Shown here piece after piece: positions 48,901-51,484 of a stretch of 64,000 nt of DNA; positions within the stretch are counted from its first letter, which is position 1, and the number at the start of each line of letters is the position of its first letter. The position numbers and the translations under genes were made by a program. The DNA is taken from contig CACRXP010000001.1 in assembly GCA_902702965.1 (NCBI GenBank), positions 5,426,142-5,490,141 on the forward strand. The letters run 5' to 3'. The DNA is from Spirometra erinaceieuropaei (taxonomy: Eukaryota > Platyhelminthes > Cestoda > Diphyllobothriidea > Diphyllobothriidae). Below the pieces are notes generated by a model that ran no database searches, had not been told where the DNA came from, and saw only the letters and a program-made list of their open reading frames with translations.

Positions 48901-50806
48901 TCTGAACTGAGGGTCGGACTGCAATCGTATTTATTAGTGTATGGCATCTCTGAATTAAGAATGATTAGGGTTTGGTGGAGGTCTGGATTGCGTGCGTGAT
49001 GGGTCCCGCACGGATGCAGCATACGTAGACGTGGGGCTGTATCTATCTCCAGTCGCCCTGACCTTGTTATTGGTACAAGGTGGATGCAGTAGGTGGGAGA
49101 GGTTGATGCACAAATCGCCCAAGGAAGAGCCTGCTTACACGCAAGCCCTTCTAATCGTCTCATGCCTAATTTTCCAGCACCCTGCAGGCCCTGTAGCCAC
49201 TGGCGACAGGCAAAGCAGCGGGCAAGGAGGCAGTGAACAAGGTGGTTCCAGATCTAGGACCCAGCGTTCTAGGGTAAATCCGGTCACTTTCTCAGTGAAA
49301 CAACTGCCAACAAACAGTTTGGGTGTCCAAACAGCCCTATTTAAGGACGCTGGGTCCAAGTCTTCGCAGAGCGAACAGTCGCGAAAAGATCTCTGACTAA
49401 AACTCGCCTGCGGAGCTCCCATCAAGTACGGTCGAAGTGAATACAGCATAAACAATATCCCGATCTAACCCGCATTTTCGCCAGTCTGGAATTTGACCTC
49501 CACTTTGGATGATGCCATAACGACTTTGCAGAAATGAGGGAAGCTCGAATGACGCCAGCACGCCGGATGGTAATTTGATTTCACAAGGCTTTGAGCAAGA
49601 ACAATTCATACAAGTTGTACCGTGATGCACTTTCTTCTGGTGAGGCCACAAAATCGAAGAGGGACCCGAAATAGGAGTGAAATTCACCATTAGATCTAAA
49701 AAACCGATTTTCTTCTTCGAAGAGGCCGCTGGTCGATTCCTTACACTGAGATTGCCACTCATGGAGAGACCTGCGTTTCAATGAGGATAACCCGTGATAA
49801 AATGGCAATTAAGTACTGAGCGTCCTTTAACGTTTCAGTTTCTAGGTGAGACAATATCATCCTTCTCGCCAGCTCCAATTGCGTGTTCGCGCAGATCATG
49901 CCACTGAAGGGAGCGATGGGGTCATTATGGGTCGGAAACGGTAACGGCAACATCGACGGGCCTCTTTTGCAGAAGGCTGGAGCCGAGCAAAATTTCCTTA
50001 TTACGATGATAGCTGTCCAGGCATGCCCTTAACGCCTGGAAGTTTACTCCCCTTGGACAGCTCCTGATGGAAGTAGGGAATAGGAGTAAATTATACGCAA
50101 ATTTGTAAGACACCTGTGAAGCTAGCAATAAGATTGATGTCCCAAGTGCATGGAACAAACCAATTCAACTGGACTCGCCTGGATATCAGTGGCCGTAATG
50201 CTGCCAGAGACCTTCGTAATCTTCGACCTGTAGTCAAAAGTAGCCTAAAAAGGGCCTTGAAAGTGCTACATCCAAAACCAACCTGCACGATGCATCTAAG
50301 GATCGACTCCACGAGAAGAACGAAGAATGTTGCCGTACAGGTGTCCATTCGGCCCTCGGCCGTCTACAATGAATTACTTACGTTAGTCAAAGGGAGGGTG
50401 GACCTACTCTTAGCTGAAGGATGATCTTGTCCGCGGGTATGCAAAATTGCCACTTCCTGGCACCGCGCTCGGTTGCAAGACGAAACTCATCAAGACGTTT
50501 CTGCGAGGGACGCAGTTTCTCGGGCAGGCTGTGGCTGGCACGAGATACAAGATCACTGATGGAGGCGGGCAGGAAGGGTGTGCAAAGTAGTTTAACCAGA
50601 TCAAATATATGTTCTGCCAGAAAGCTCTTCGCCTGAACGTCAAAATCGGGAACCGGTGGAGATTGCTTGGTGCTCAGAAAGTCTATGACAGCCTCACAGG
50701 ACTGTTCCAGAAGGTTTGGACGAAAAATGCGATCGACGAGGGTGGAGGTAAGGAGGGAGGAGGAAAAACCGGTGTGGTAGTAAGCTGAAGAGAGTTTGCC
50801 GTACAT
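5773..50806 (-). CDS. SOS: Son of sevenless (SOS)-type Ras guanine-nucleotide exchange factor, 19 coding exons
   Basis: SOS proteins load GTP onto Ras at the plasma membrane after being recruited by Grb2-type adaptors. I joined 19 exons: 50806-50408, 48345-47929, 47844-47683, 47429-46671, 43646-43349, 39513-39196, 38066-37862, 37669-37595, 36623-36461, 32802-32609, 29780-29522, 27673-27536, 25879-25697, 24201-23761, 18611-18423, 15454-15223, 13454-12915, 8277-8035 and 6113-5773. All internal junctions are GT..AG and phases agree throughout, giving 1,851 codons plus stop. Approximate residues: histone-like 1-133, DH 200-670, PH 675-855, REM 880-1083, Cdc25 1084-1370, proline-rich tail 1400-1851. 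Human SOS1 is about 1,330 residues; the excess lies in inserts in DH, PH and Cdc25 and in the tail. The reading frame is intact. No second histone fold was found, so an exon between the first two may be missing. Identity is secure from co-linear family motifs; exact ends of exons 1 and 4 are less sure. Confidence 0.9.
6114..8034 (-). other. SOS intron 18
   Basis: No coding sequence recognised. A pure (AC)17 microsatellite lies at 6,869-6,902. The remainder looks like unique or very old repeat DNA. Confidence 0.55.
6869..6902 (+). repeat. (AC)17 microsatellite
   Basis: Uninterrupted AC dinucleotide, 34 bp, inside SOS intron 18. Confidence 0.97.
8035..8277 (-). CDS. SOS: SOS exon 18 (proline-rich tail)
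   Basis: Acceptor GTTGCAG|GA, donor CGAGG|GTAAGG, 243 nt (2+240+1). Contains QPPPRPPRPSRQ, a candidate SH3 ligand. A second acceptor, TCTGCAG, lies 18 nt further in and keeps phase, so two isoforms differing by six residues are possible. Confidence 0.75.
8540..9330 (+). repeat. Repeat-derived C2H2 zinc-finger region, decayed
   Basis: In one frame, three zinc-finger-like units appear: LHCSHCPRTFTNCMGLFGHM followed by RIH (near 8,600), LSCPYCPRTSISRIGMVRH followed by SRIH (near 8,960), and LNCPHCTRTLTHRISLLGHM (near 9,085). Each has CxxC spaced from HxxxH or a damaged version. Units are tandem and linked by HTRRIRL/YTRRIRL. Such tails follow the reverse transcriptase in RTE-type elements of tapeworms as I recall; no RT lies here, so this is a fragment. 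It sits in SOS intron 17, antisense. Confidence 0.6.
9440..10080 (+). repeat. Repeat family B, copy 2
   Basis: Closest copy to the one at 14,390-14,900: both contain GTCCCTCTGACCCCTGCTGG-like and GTTGGCGAAAAATCCTG-like blocks, in opposite orientation. The 215-codon ORF across it is not conserved in the other copies, so I treat it as chance. Confidence 0.6.
10370..11000 (+). mobile_element. Penelope-like retroelement 3' fragment with GIY-YIG endonuclease
   Basis: Translation shows ALPNIKNVSELVERHLRR, VAHKPTTTLRNQLVHPKDR, VVYKIPCNTCYAVYGGQTGK, RIHEQ, then YLSQVAMHKLETGHTFAW and KKSREFLEAIHSDNACING. These are consecutive Penelope-like C-terminal motifs, including the GIY-YIG nuclease. One in-frame stop follows RIHEQ. 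The RT domain is absent. A decayed hammerhead-like motif and AATAAAA follow at 10,943-10,986. Located in SOS intron 17. Confidence 0.82.
10943..10977 (+). ncRNA. Decayed hammerhead-like motif in PLE tail
   Basis: CTGAAGA, then CTTGG-GGAA-CCAAG hairpin, then GAAA and a two-pair A-A/T-T stem III. Same position relative to the GIY-YIG ORF as the motif at 1,603. Stem I is not convincing, so this copy is probably inactive. Confidence 0.4.
11154..11190. repeat. Perfect 15-bp hairpin
   Basis: CTTCGGAAAAGTCGA (11,154-11,168), a seven-base loop, then its exact reverse complement (11,176-11,190). It lies at the edge of an inverted SINE copy. Confidence 0.85.
11195..11408 (-). repeat. tRNA-derived SINE copy 1 (inverted, truncated)
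   Basis: Reverse complement of the SINE body: it includes CTCGAGAGAGAGCCC-like, ACTCACTCG-like and GACAAAGACAAGGGAGACTGG blocks and breaks off inside the hammerhead-like segment at TTTCTGG. Abuts the next SINE copy in the opposite orientation. Confidence 0.75.
11446..11750 (+). repeat. tRNA-derived SINE copy 2 (best full-length copy)
   Basis: The head (about 11,453-11,524) has a pol III A-box-like GTGGGTAGAGGC and B-box-like AGTTCGAGGC; the sister copy at 12,140 has GTTCGAGCC. The anticodon-loop region CTTCTAA in sister copies resembles tRNA-Arg(UCU). The body contains a hammerhead-like core (11,545-11,589), CTTGTCTTTGTCGG, a CGCCGCTGTGCGGC hairpin and GGCTCGAGAGAGAGCCC, ending in an AT-rich tail. 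At least ten more copies occur in this window. Confidence 0.8.
11545..11589 (+). ncRNA. Hammerhead-like fold within the SINE
   Basis: Stem I GGCTGG (11,545-11,550) pairs with CCAGTC (11,584-11,589). Core CTGACGA (11,551-11,557). Stem II GGCT-AATA-AGCC. Core GAAA (11,572-11,575). Stem III ATGG/CCAT with no loop, so predicted cleavage follows T11,583. A C-A apposition sits at the base of stem II in all copies compared, which would weaken a classical hammerhead. Sister copies have GACTGG, which pairs fully with CCAGTC. Confidence 0.5.
11751..11945 (-). repeat. tRNA-derived SINE copy 3 (inverted)
   Basis: Reverse complement carries the tRNA-like head (GAGCCCGTAGCTAACTGG, with a B-box-like GTTCGAAC) and the hammerhead-like segment (11,782-11,826), then stops. 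Head-to-tail with copy 2. Confidence 0.75.
12125..12420 (+). repeat. tRNA-derived SINE copy 4
   Basis: Begins GGGCAACGTGCTCGTGG, A box GGCTCATTGGTTAGAGGCG, B box GCGAGTTCGAGCCTC, then GACTGG-CTGATGA...GAAATGGCCATT-CCAGTC and the shared body. This copy has the canonical CTGATGA and fully paired stem I. Confidence 0.8.
12915..13454 (-). CDS. SOS: SOS exon 17 (proline-rich tail)
   Basis: Acceptor CTCATCCAG|GT, donor AACCG|GTGAGT, 540 nt. Carries LPPPIPPKLF and LPPPPLPPHRL, matching the PxxPxK/R-type SH3 ligands used by SOS to bind Grb2-family adaptors. The rest is Ser/Thr-rich with no recognised domain. Confidence 0.8.
13455..14264 (-). other. SOS intron 16, right part, nothing recognised
   Basis: No exon, RNA gene or known element could be supported here. 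Confidence 0.4.
14265..14350 (-). mobile_element. PLE tail fragment with hammerhead-like motif
   Basis: On the minus strand: GCAGTCT-CTGATGA (14,307-14,301), a stem, then AAAACGTC-AGGCGA. The core reads CCAAAAC where intact copies have CCGAAAC, consistent with a CpG-to-CA change. Stem I GTCT/AGGC is formed. Confidence 0.5.
14390..14900 (-). repeat. Repeat family B, copy 3 (inverted)
   Basis: Matches copy 2 in reverse complement over several hundred bases, including GGTTTTCTTGACTCTGTCTT and ACCCCTGCTGGGGTGTTGTT. Confidence 0.65.
15090..15205 (+). mobile_element. PLE tail fragment, degenerate
   Basis: GTGATAAGCCCCAG...GCGAATAAAACTCCTG, then GGAACTCGCATTTCCGC. The same series follows the hammerhead-like motif at 38,957 and, inverted, 21,690. 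The ribozyme core itself is destroyed here. Ends about 20 bp from the SOS exon 16 donor. Confidence 0.55.
15223..15454 (-). CDS. SOS: SOS exon 16 (C-terminal tail)
   Basis: Acceptor CCTGCCCAG|AGT, donor CGAG|GTGGGT, 232 nt, leaving in phase 1. Ser/Thr/Ala-rich, ending in a Gly/Arg-rich patch (SRRGRGGSLNRR). No domain is recognised. The exon is supported by phase agreement with both neighbours. A degenerate PLE tail lies about 20 bp beyond its donor. Confidence 0.72.
15985..16500 (+). repeat. AT-rich repeat family C, copy 2
   Basis: Uninterrupted copy of the family seen at 726-2,240: it includes GACCGAAATTCTGAAATGCG, GAATACTTAAGTAGTATG and AATTCAAATATAACTCATAG in the same order. It shows that copy 1 was split by the PLE. 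Confidence 0.6.
16501..18422 (-). other. SOS intron 15, remainder
   Basis: AT-rich on the left. No coding or element signature recognised on either strand. Confidence 0.4.
18423..18611 (-). CDS. SOS: SOS exon 15 (end of Cdc25 domain)
   Basis: Acceptor TTCTTTGTAG|GAG, donor GTTGTG|GTAAGT, 63 codons, phase 0. ELLENLDPLG then FEDLMFQQSLAIQPRE matches RFFENLNPMG then FTDYLFNKSLEIEPRN, the last helix of the SOS catalytic domain. After this the protein becomes low-complexity. Confidence 0.92.
19100..20150 (-). mobile_element. Penelope-like reverse-transcriptase fragment, a different lineage
   Basis: Minus-strand translation shows VHKTGASLRPVASPIDAPDY (RT region, compare the Penelope motif KPGAPLRPIVSS), then, after frame breaks, IKFTF...LKFLDVHVVQGTE (the FLDV motif), then TALRTLLAHHED and CVPWVVGTSKKL. 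Order and spacing fit a Penelope-like RT and connector. Several frameshifts and stops are present. It is distinct in sequence from the PLEs at 31 and 41 kb. Located in SOS intron 14. Confidence 0.6.
20280..21395 (+). mobile_element. CR1-like non-LTR retrotransposon, 5'-truncated 3' end
   Basis: FNVNKCTFLRV, EVDAQKDLGVWITTSLKTSL, FVRPHLEFVIQAWRPW, LEKVQRRATKLVSG, then after a frameshift near 20,690 LSYRQLRGDLIQAFRIVHNQ and LRGHPLKLRV. The same motifs in the same order occur in the larger element at 60,900-61,870. The AT-rich 3' tail ends with ACTGATACTGATA. Decayed by at least one frameshift and a stop. Confidence 0.85.
21590..21735 (-). mobile_element. PLE tail fragment with the best-preserved GAAA core
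   Basis: Minus strand: CTGATGA (21,721-21,715), TGGCTTC...GAATCC stem II, GAAA (21,695-21,692), CGTC (21,691-21,688), then AGGCCAATAAA and the shared tail GGAACTCGCC. Stem III is the minimal A-U plus C-G. Stem I is GTTT/AGGC with two wobbles. Confidence 0.6.
21738..21770. repeat. Imperfect 15-bp hairpin
   Basis: TGTACATTA-C-TAGTC, loop AAA, GACTA-A-TAATGTACA: 14 pairs and one mismatch, immediately next to the PLE tail fragment. Confidence 0.8.
21855..23110 (+). mobile_element. RTE-like retrotransposon ORF fragment, decayed, split by a SINE
   Basis: Translation shows LRGKKKFTITSRANTPTIQ, DDDAKDNFHDALHVFLANLP (start of an AP endonuclease domain), then beyond the SINE CWTNHRPV (the endonuclease TDH motif region, D replaced by N), then HLLSEQKNRRSTT and TDDNKAVISDAEA (linker before RT). 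Stops and frameshifts throughout. Located in SOS intron 14. Confidence 0.6.
22215..22376 (-). repeat. tRNA-derived SINE copy 5 (inverted)
   Basis: Reverse complement runs from a tRNA-like head (CAGTGGTTAGGGGCGTGGAC, CGAATTCGAGCCTC) through the hammerhead-like segment to CCGACAAAG-side sequence; the 3' part is missing. Inserted into the RTE fragment. Confidence 0.75.
23761..24201 (-). CDS. SOS: SOS exon 14 (Cdc25 core with insert in the helical hairpin)
   Basis: Acceptor CACTCGTAG|GTA, donor ATTCAG|GTAATT, 147 codons, phase 0. DPPAVPFIAVGG matches the invariant PPCVPFFGIYLT of SOS; LLINFFKCQQIADLVEHYLS matches [20 protein letters not shown]. Between them, where the Ras-opening helical hairpin lies, there are about 37 extra residues rich in Ser, Pro, Glu and Gly. 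A 78-nt in-frame stretch bounded by AAG|GTGCCC and GCGCAG could alternatively be an unspliced mini-intron. Confidence 0.9.
24179..24330 (-). repeat. Duplicated exon-14 acceptor region, proximal copy
   Basis: This stretch, from within exon 14 across its acceptor into the intron, is repeated at 24,556-24,690. Shared blocks include CCTTCGACTTGGCCATGAGT, CGCCTTTGCGGCT and AATGACGTATGGGAGG. Confidence 0.85.
24345..24535. repeat. SINE fragments between the duplicated acceptors (copy 6)
   Basis: An inverted, degenerate SINE (24,350-24,480, with TCTGACTTATTAGTCGTCAT) is followed by a short plus-strand piece (CAGTCCCCCTTGTCTCTGTC, 24,498). The two pieces point away from each other. Confidence 0.65.
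24556..24690 (-). repeat. Duplicated exon-14 acceptor region, distal copy
   Basis: Second copy carries an intact CTCGTAG|GTACTCATGGCC acceptor and the first ~20 coding bases, so a decoy splice acceptor exists ahead of the real one. Confidence 0.85.
25275..25375 (+). repeat. Degenerate interstitial telomere-like repeat (TTAGGG)
   Basis: GAATTTAGGGTTAGCG, GGGGTTAGC and TTTAGGGTTAGGCC in about 100 bp, in SOS intron 13. Opposite strand orientation to the tract at 3,679. Confidence 0.6.
25697..25879 (-). CDS. SOS: SOS exon 13 (Cdc25 domain)
   Basis: Acceptor TTGTTGCAG|TTT, donor TTTGAT|GTAAGT, 61 codons, phase 0. The segment reads RVADLLLLFDALNNFQGIQE then SAPVYRLRNTFD; SOS has [20 protein letters not shown] then SSPVYRLDHTFE. 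The NNF and VYRL motifs are the classic core of the Ras-binding groove in RasGEF proteins. Confidence 0.94.
25880..26540 (-). other. SOS intron 12, left part, nothing recognised
   Basis: No exon or element signature beyond chance ORFs. Confidence 0.4.
26541..27475 (-). mobile_element. RTE-like non-LTR retrotransposon, 3' end of RT ORF
   Basis: Minus-strand ORF: LVGLSINAGKAKVFSS, EVDSFKYLGARLLPNGQS, STKIRVNRASVRSVLLYGCE with CWAL, FDHHCLRIILRVKF, QERRLRWSGHVIRR and LKTWLGRVRQDMEVVLG. This is the RT thumb and C-terminal domain of RTE-type elements. The ORF is open for over 200 codons, so the insertion is fairly young. Related copy at 52,925-53,335 on the opposite strand. Inserted in SOS intron 12, sense orientation. 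Confidence 0.85.
27536..27673 (-). CDS. SOS: SOS exon 12 (start of Cdc25 catalytic domain)
   Basis: Acceptor CCCCCCTACAG|GTC, donor AATAAG|GTAAAC, 46 codons, phase 0. VHPLELARQVTLHEWELYSK matches [20 protein letters not shown] at the start of the SOS Cdc25 domain, and NGPNLKNSLEFSNK matches NSPNLLKMIRHTTN. Downstream on the same strand an RTE-like retroelement happens to continue in frame. Confidence 0.93.
28022..28175 (-). repeat. tRNA-derived SINE copy 7 (inverted)
   Basis: Reverse complement carries the tRNA-like head (GGTTAGAGGCATGGACTTC, GCGAGTTCGAGCCTCGG) and the hammerhead-like segment. Confidence 0.78.
28176..28320 (+). repeat. tRNA-derived SINE copy 8, lacking its tRNA head
   Basis: Starts GCGACGGCTAATAAGCC, that is, inside the hammerhead-like core, and runs to GAACGAGTGAGTTTT. 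Directly abuts copy 7 in opposite orientation. Confidence 0.75.
28640..29180 (+). repeat. Repeat family B, copy 4 (diverged)
   Basis: Shares GTGGCTTCTATGGCACT, AGCTCTGTCAGCCACTG, TCCTCTTGACTCG and GCACACGGTGGACACCGTCG with other copies. Confidence 0.5.
29522..29780 (-). CDS. SOS: SOS exon 11 (end of REM domain)
   Basis: Acceptor CGCCTGCAG|T, donor ACCAAT|GTGAGT, 259 nt. VLSLITKWVRDSAYFKHDF aligns with VLNVCRHWVEHHFYDFERD of SOS, and the following helix ends LADSVATITKCLRGE, parallel to WVESITKIIQRK. Confidence 0.9.
30415..30545 (-). repeat. tRNA-derived SINE copy 9 (inverted, diverged)
   Basis: Reverse complement contains CAGGTCGCGAGTTCGAGCC, CTGATGACTGCAAAG and GAAATGGCCATCCCAGTCC. Confidence 0.65.
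30660..32035 (-). mobile_element. Penelope-like retroelement (RT to GIY-YIG), inverted partner of 40,697-41,790
   Basis: Minus strand encodes, with frame breaks, a RT motif-C region (KPKMWFRCADTFVAINK-like), then LSDGNFMTKICRKGSNAEF, AQKRNCIWTLFHLASRY, SNEYPISFVKNCLRRQAQPR, THKPTSLLRAELF and YVAHTGRRLCTRISEHKLIV (GIY-YIG). Stops and frameshifts make it inactive. Located in SOS intron 10. Confidence 0.8.
32609..32802 (-). CDS. SOS: SOS exon 10 (REM domain)
   Basis: Acceptor CTTCACAG|ACC, donor TATCG|GTAAGT, 194 nt. TYRRFLSPHDLLDLLIKRF parallels the SOS sequence TYRSFCKPQELLSLIIERF. It ends FHSAYKRRIQYR, where SOS has FRKEYIQPVQLR. Confidence 0.92.
34128..34470 (+). pseudogene. Helitron Rep-like N-terminal domain fragment
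   Basis: YGRPDVLITVTCNPAWGD, LSPVNRYDITPRVFRKKL, WMYYGEWQKMGTAPRTC and, in another frame, SNEIEDAVCAELPD. This is the order in Helitron-like proteins (GxPDLFITFTCNP ... RVF ... EFQKRGLPHAHIL ... IPD). A frameshift falls within the E/W-QKRG...HAH segment that normally holds the HUH motif. Confidence 0.8.
35648..36150 (+). pseudogene. PIF1-type DNA helicase fragment of the Helitron
   Basis: Walker A region GGIFFLDAPGVTGKTFLL (GxxGxGKT with one substitution), KLPLNVQFIETLACNIS, then motif II IVWDECTMAQ, followed after a frameshift by ALEALDRTLQDLREN. PIF1 helicases unwind DNA during rolling-circle transposition. Broken at about 36,010. Confidence 0.85.
36461..36623 (-). CDS. SOS: SOS exon 9 (start of REM domain)
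   Basis: Acceptor CTTCACAG|T, donor CTTCAG|GTTGGT, 163 nt. IPVIKAATITKLIERMTYH is nearly identical to the SOS REM opening IPIIKAGTVIKLIERLTYH. The exon lies 82 bp from the 3' end of a Helitron that fills the next intron. Confidence 0.93.
36624..37594 (-). other. SOS intron 8, nothing certain
   Basis: A short CCGAAACGTCTGAGGCC at about 37,171 resembles the right half of the PLE hammerhead motif but lacks the left core. Nothing else recognised. Confidence 0.35.
37595..37669 (-). CDS. SOS: SOS exon 8 (PH-REM linker)
   Basis: A 75-nt exon: acceptor CGTCCCAG|A, donor TACTG|GTGAGT (1+72+2). It encodes EIPLVLPDPEVY, matching the SOS linker EEQMRLPSADVY. Joining to exon 9 gives VYCFTRPDT against VYRFAEPDS, confirming both junctions. 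Confidence 0.85.
37862..38066 (-). CDS. SOS: SOS exon 7 (PH domain, last strands and C-terminal helix)
   Basis: Acceptor CTACCTCAG|AG, donor AACG|GTTGGT, 205 nt (2+201+2). RVVFCFRTADAKADWLGTMI is the final PH strand and helix, with the invariant PH tryptophan; SOS has [20 protein letters not shown]. The loop before it is Gly/Ser-rich. Confidence 0.88.
38500..38700 (+). repeat. tRNA-derived SINE copy 10 (diverged)
   Basis: CTGACTGACGACGGTTAATACGCCATTCCAG retains the hammerhead-side blocks but has lost the GAAA core by a small deletion, followed by CTCCCTTGCCTTTGTCGG. Confidence 0.6.
38815..39075. mobile_element. Two PLE tails in inverted orientation, each with a hammerhead-like motif
   Basis: Right arm (plus): CTGATGA (38,957-38,963), stem II TGGGTTC/GAATCCA, AAACGTC, then ATGCGAATAAAGCTC. 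Left arm (minus): CTAATGA (38,935-38,929), TGGGTTCTAGCATGAAC, AAAACGGC, then GACGAACAAAGCTC. The arms are about 130 bp each and mirror around 38,945. Both cores carry disabling changes. Confidence 0.65.
39196..39513 (-). CDS. SOS: SOS exon 6 (PH domain, first strands, Ala-rich loop)
   Basis: Acceptor CATTTTAG|CGG, donor TGTG|GTGGGT, 318 nt (2+315+1). GYLFTDCLLLFKR matches the SOS PH strands HIFLFDGLMICCK. An Ala/Ser-rich run of about 45 residues, including nine consecutive Ala codons with mixed codon use, sits in the loop before ISLKKCIPLSHFHLIDL, which corresponds to the strand YRLKEKFFMRKVQIND. Confidence 0.85.
39690..40300 (+). repeat. Repeat family B, copy 5 (diverged)
   Basis: Shares AATGTGGCCTCTATGGCACT, AGCTCTGTCAGCCACTG and CGCAAGTCACC with the other copies. 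Confidence 0.45.
40370..40525 (+). repeat. tRNA-derived SINE copy 11 (diverged, no head)
   Basis: AATCCAGAAATGGCCATTTC, GCTGTGCGGCTGATGG, GCACAACTGGACGAGTAAG and CACGATCGGCCAGTGCC follow the SINE body order. Confidence 0.6.
40697..41790 (+). mobile_element. Penelope-like retroelement (RT to connector), inverted partner of 30,660-32,035
   Basis: Translation shows KPKMWFRCADDTFVAINKCE followed by AERLHQRLNTVF (RT motif C; ADD in place of the usual VDD), then GNFMTKICRKGSNAEF, AAHKRSCVWTLQRKDS, FRPNGYPISFVKNCLHR and RIAHKPTSLLHTAL. Identical in most positions to the copy at 31 kb, including a poly-G/C run. In-frame stops are present. Confidence 0.82.
41800..42780 (-). other. SOS intron 5, part with nothing recognised
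   Basis: AT-rich DNA, chance ORFs only. Confidence 0.35.
42785..42965 (+). repeat. tRNA-derived SINE copy 12 (diverged)
   Basis: B-box-like GCAGGTTCAAATCTC, then CACACTTGGGATTGGGTAAG, AATCCAGAAATGACCATC and CTCCCTTGTCTTTGTC. Confidence 0.65.
43349..43646 (-). CDS. SOS: SOS exon 5 (end of DH, linker to PH)
   Basis: Acceptor TTGCTGCAG|GCG, donor ATGT|GTAAGT, 298 nt, leaving in phase 1. It encodes the last DH helices and ends SDFIM, which joins across the intron to SGTV. The joined SDFIMSGTVQLR parallels NEFIMEGTLTRV, the SOS linker entering the PH domain. The joint across a 3.8-kb intron restoring this motif is good evidence for the model. Confidence 0.85.
43647..45784 (-). other. SOS intron 4, left part, nothing certain
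   Basis: No exon or element supported with confidence. Weak family B echoes near 45,340-45,680. Confidence 0.35.
45785..45898. other. Assembly gap (114 N)
   Basis: Run of N; true length unknown. It lies inside SOS intron 4 and does not touch a recognised exon. Confidence 0.99.
46060..46330 (-). repeat. Repeat family B, copy 6 (diverged, inverted)
   Basis: CACCTCCGGTCGTCTTGACTTTG matches the GGTCTTCTTGACT block of other copies; weak elsewhere. Confidence 0.35.
46671..47429 (-). CDS. SOS: SOS exon 4 (DH domain with large Ser/Thr/Ala-rich insert)
   Basis: Acceptor CTTTTAG|GTC, donor GAT|GTACGT, 253 codons, phase 0. The last 30 residues (FRYFLPRLLLMPAYQILYL) are an unmistakable match to the SOS DH helix VQYVLPRLLLAPVYHCLHY. 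The first ~200 residues are low-complexity Ser, Thr, Ala and Pro and have no counterpart in vertebrate SOS. A strong internal donor (CAT|GTAAGT near 47,086) and possible acceptors such as TTGCAG near 46,763 mean part of this insert could be a retained or optional intron. Confidence 0.8.
47683..47844 (-). CDS. SOS: SOS exon 3 (DH domain)
   Basis: Acceptor TCTTCCAG|GAG, donor CAG|GTACAA, 54 codons, phase 0. The peptide EEDLFQGFAYYADTFF lines up with the SOS segment around FEDLAEELAFDPYESYARD, followed by a helix ending VIFALHRFQGH that matches SKPGAALYLQSIGEG. Confidence 0.82.
47929..48345 (-). CDS. SOS: SOS exon 2 (start of DH domain)
   Basis: Acceptor TTGTTCAG|CAT, donor CAG|GTATCT, 139 codons, phase 0 at both ends. 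DLQCFLTASGDQLAMIIRVF followed by YEPLNDIL matches the first DH helix of SOS ([23 protein letters not shown]). The C-terminal part corresponds to the following DH helix region. Conserved helical positions rather than catalytic residues make the case. Confidence 0.85.
48346..50407 (-). other. SOS intron 1, no exon found
   Basis: I looked here for the missing second histone fold of SOS on the minus strand and did not find it. A plus-strand ORF at 50,116-50,424 (about 100 codons) is protein-like in composition but matches nothing I know. Confidence 0.4.
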
Positions 50807-50822
50807 GTCAAATCATTGCAGA
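50408..50822 (-). CDS. SOS: SOS exon 1 (5' UTR fragment and histone-like N-terminus)
   Basis: The ATG is at 50806-50804. An in-frame TGA lies two codons upstream, which supports this as the initiator. A strong pyrimidine tract ending in TTTTAG precedes 50822, so this exon is joined to something upstream: either a 5' UTR exon or a trans-spliced leader. The 133 codons contain LLEQSCEAVIDFLS, HIFDLVKLLCTPFLP and KWQFCIPADKI, which follow the order of the first SOS histone fold (EELILQLLNMLC ... DKWAIADAQ ... LPVEKI). The donor is AGA|GTAGGT, phase 0, rather weak. Confidence 0.7.
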
Positions 50823-50835
50823 CTAAAAGAAGGAA
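50809..50835 (-). promoter_or_regulatory. Candidate trans-splice (or 5' UTR) acceptor with a two-codon uORF
   Basis: On the minus strand a pyrimidine-rich run ends CCTTCTTTTAG just before 50822, 16 nt upstream of the ATG. Between them is a mini ORF (ATG ATT TGA). No upstream coding exon with SOS similarity was seen. Flatworms are known to trans-splice leaders, so a leader acceptor is a reasonable inference; a normal 5' UTR intron is the alternative. Confidence 0.45.
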
Positions 50836-51059
50836 AGAGAAGTACAAAGTATACTTCTGACGCCTTTAAAGATGATTTTCAGTGATTACGCAAATCGGGA
50901 TCAAAGCTTAGAAGTGAGGAATGTTTCGTGGCAAAATTTGTAGGCCTCTAAACCATATGCAAGGAATAGACGCAGCGAATATGTGCGTATTGTAAATTCG
51001 ACGCCAAGGCCGTTTGACGGTTCTCCATCCCGTCCTCCCTGCAGTGCACACCTATAAGA

Positions 51060-51465
51060 AAATCCGGATAACTAGCTCCGTATTAACCTGACTGTCACTC
51101 GCCAATAAATACTGTAAGACGAGGGTGTCATCCCGACTGAATCAGTAGTTGCACTGGACAGCGTGCGCAAGGATGAGGGACGAGGGTCACGGCAACGGAC
51201 AGCCAGTTTGTGTTCATAAATACGAGTGCTTAGGCATCGACCCGTATGACCAACATACACGGGGAAGCAATGAGCATATGGGAGGCGATAGATTACACTT
51301 TTTCATTTGTCTTTGAGGATGTGACTCCTTATTCGAGATAATTCTGCACGCAATGATGATGTCGGTTTGTGGGCAAGGCGGATAAGTAACCGATTGTGAT
51401 TTCGGGCGACTACTGCAAAAGTTCTTTGCATATGTGCATCGTGTAGTATATACACACATATATCT
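51060..51465 (-). mobile_element. Penelope-like GIY-YIG fragment
   Basis: Minus strand shows RLAHKPTSSLRAELSRI, then MYVGHTGRCLSTRIYEHKLA, then VRCRDPRPSSLRT. Same motifs as the 31-kb copy (YVAHTGRRLCTRISEHKL). A short 3' remnant. Confidence 0.75.
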
Positions 51466-51484
51466 ATGACAGCGGGATGCTCAC

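Noticed and set aside
49397..49762. 121-codon minus-strand ORF in SOS intron 1
   Set aside because: Checked as a candidate second histone fold; no match to the expected helices and no good flanking splice sites.
50116..50424. Plus-strand ORF of about 100 codons
   Set aside because: Protein-like composition but no family recognised; overlaps the exon 1 donor antisense. Not enough to call a gene.
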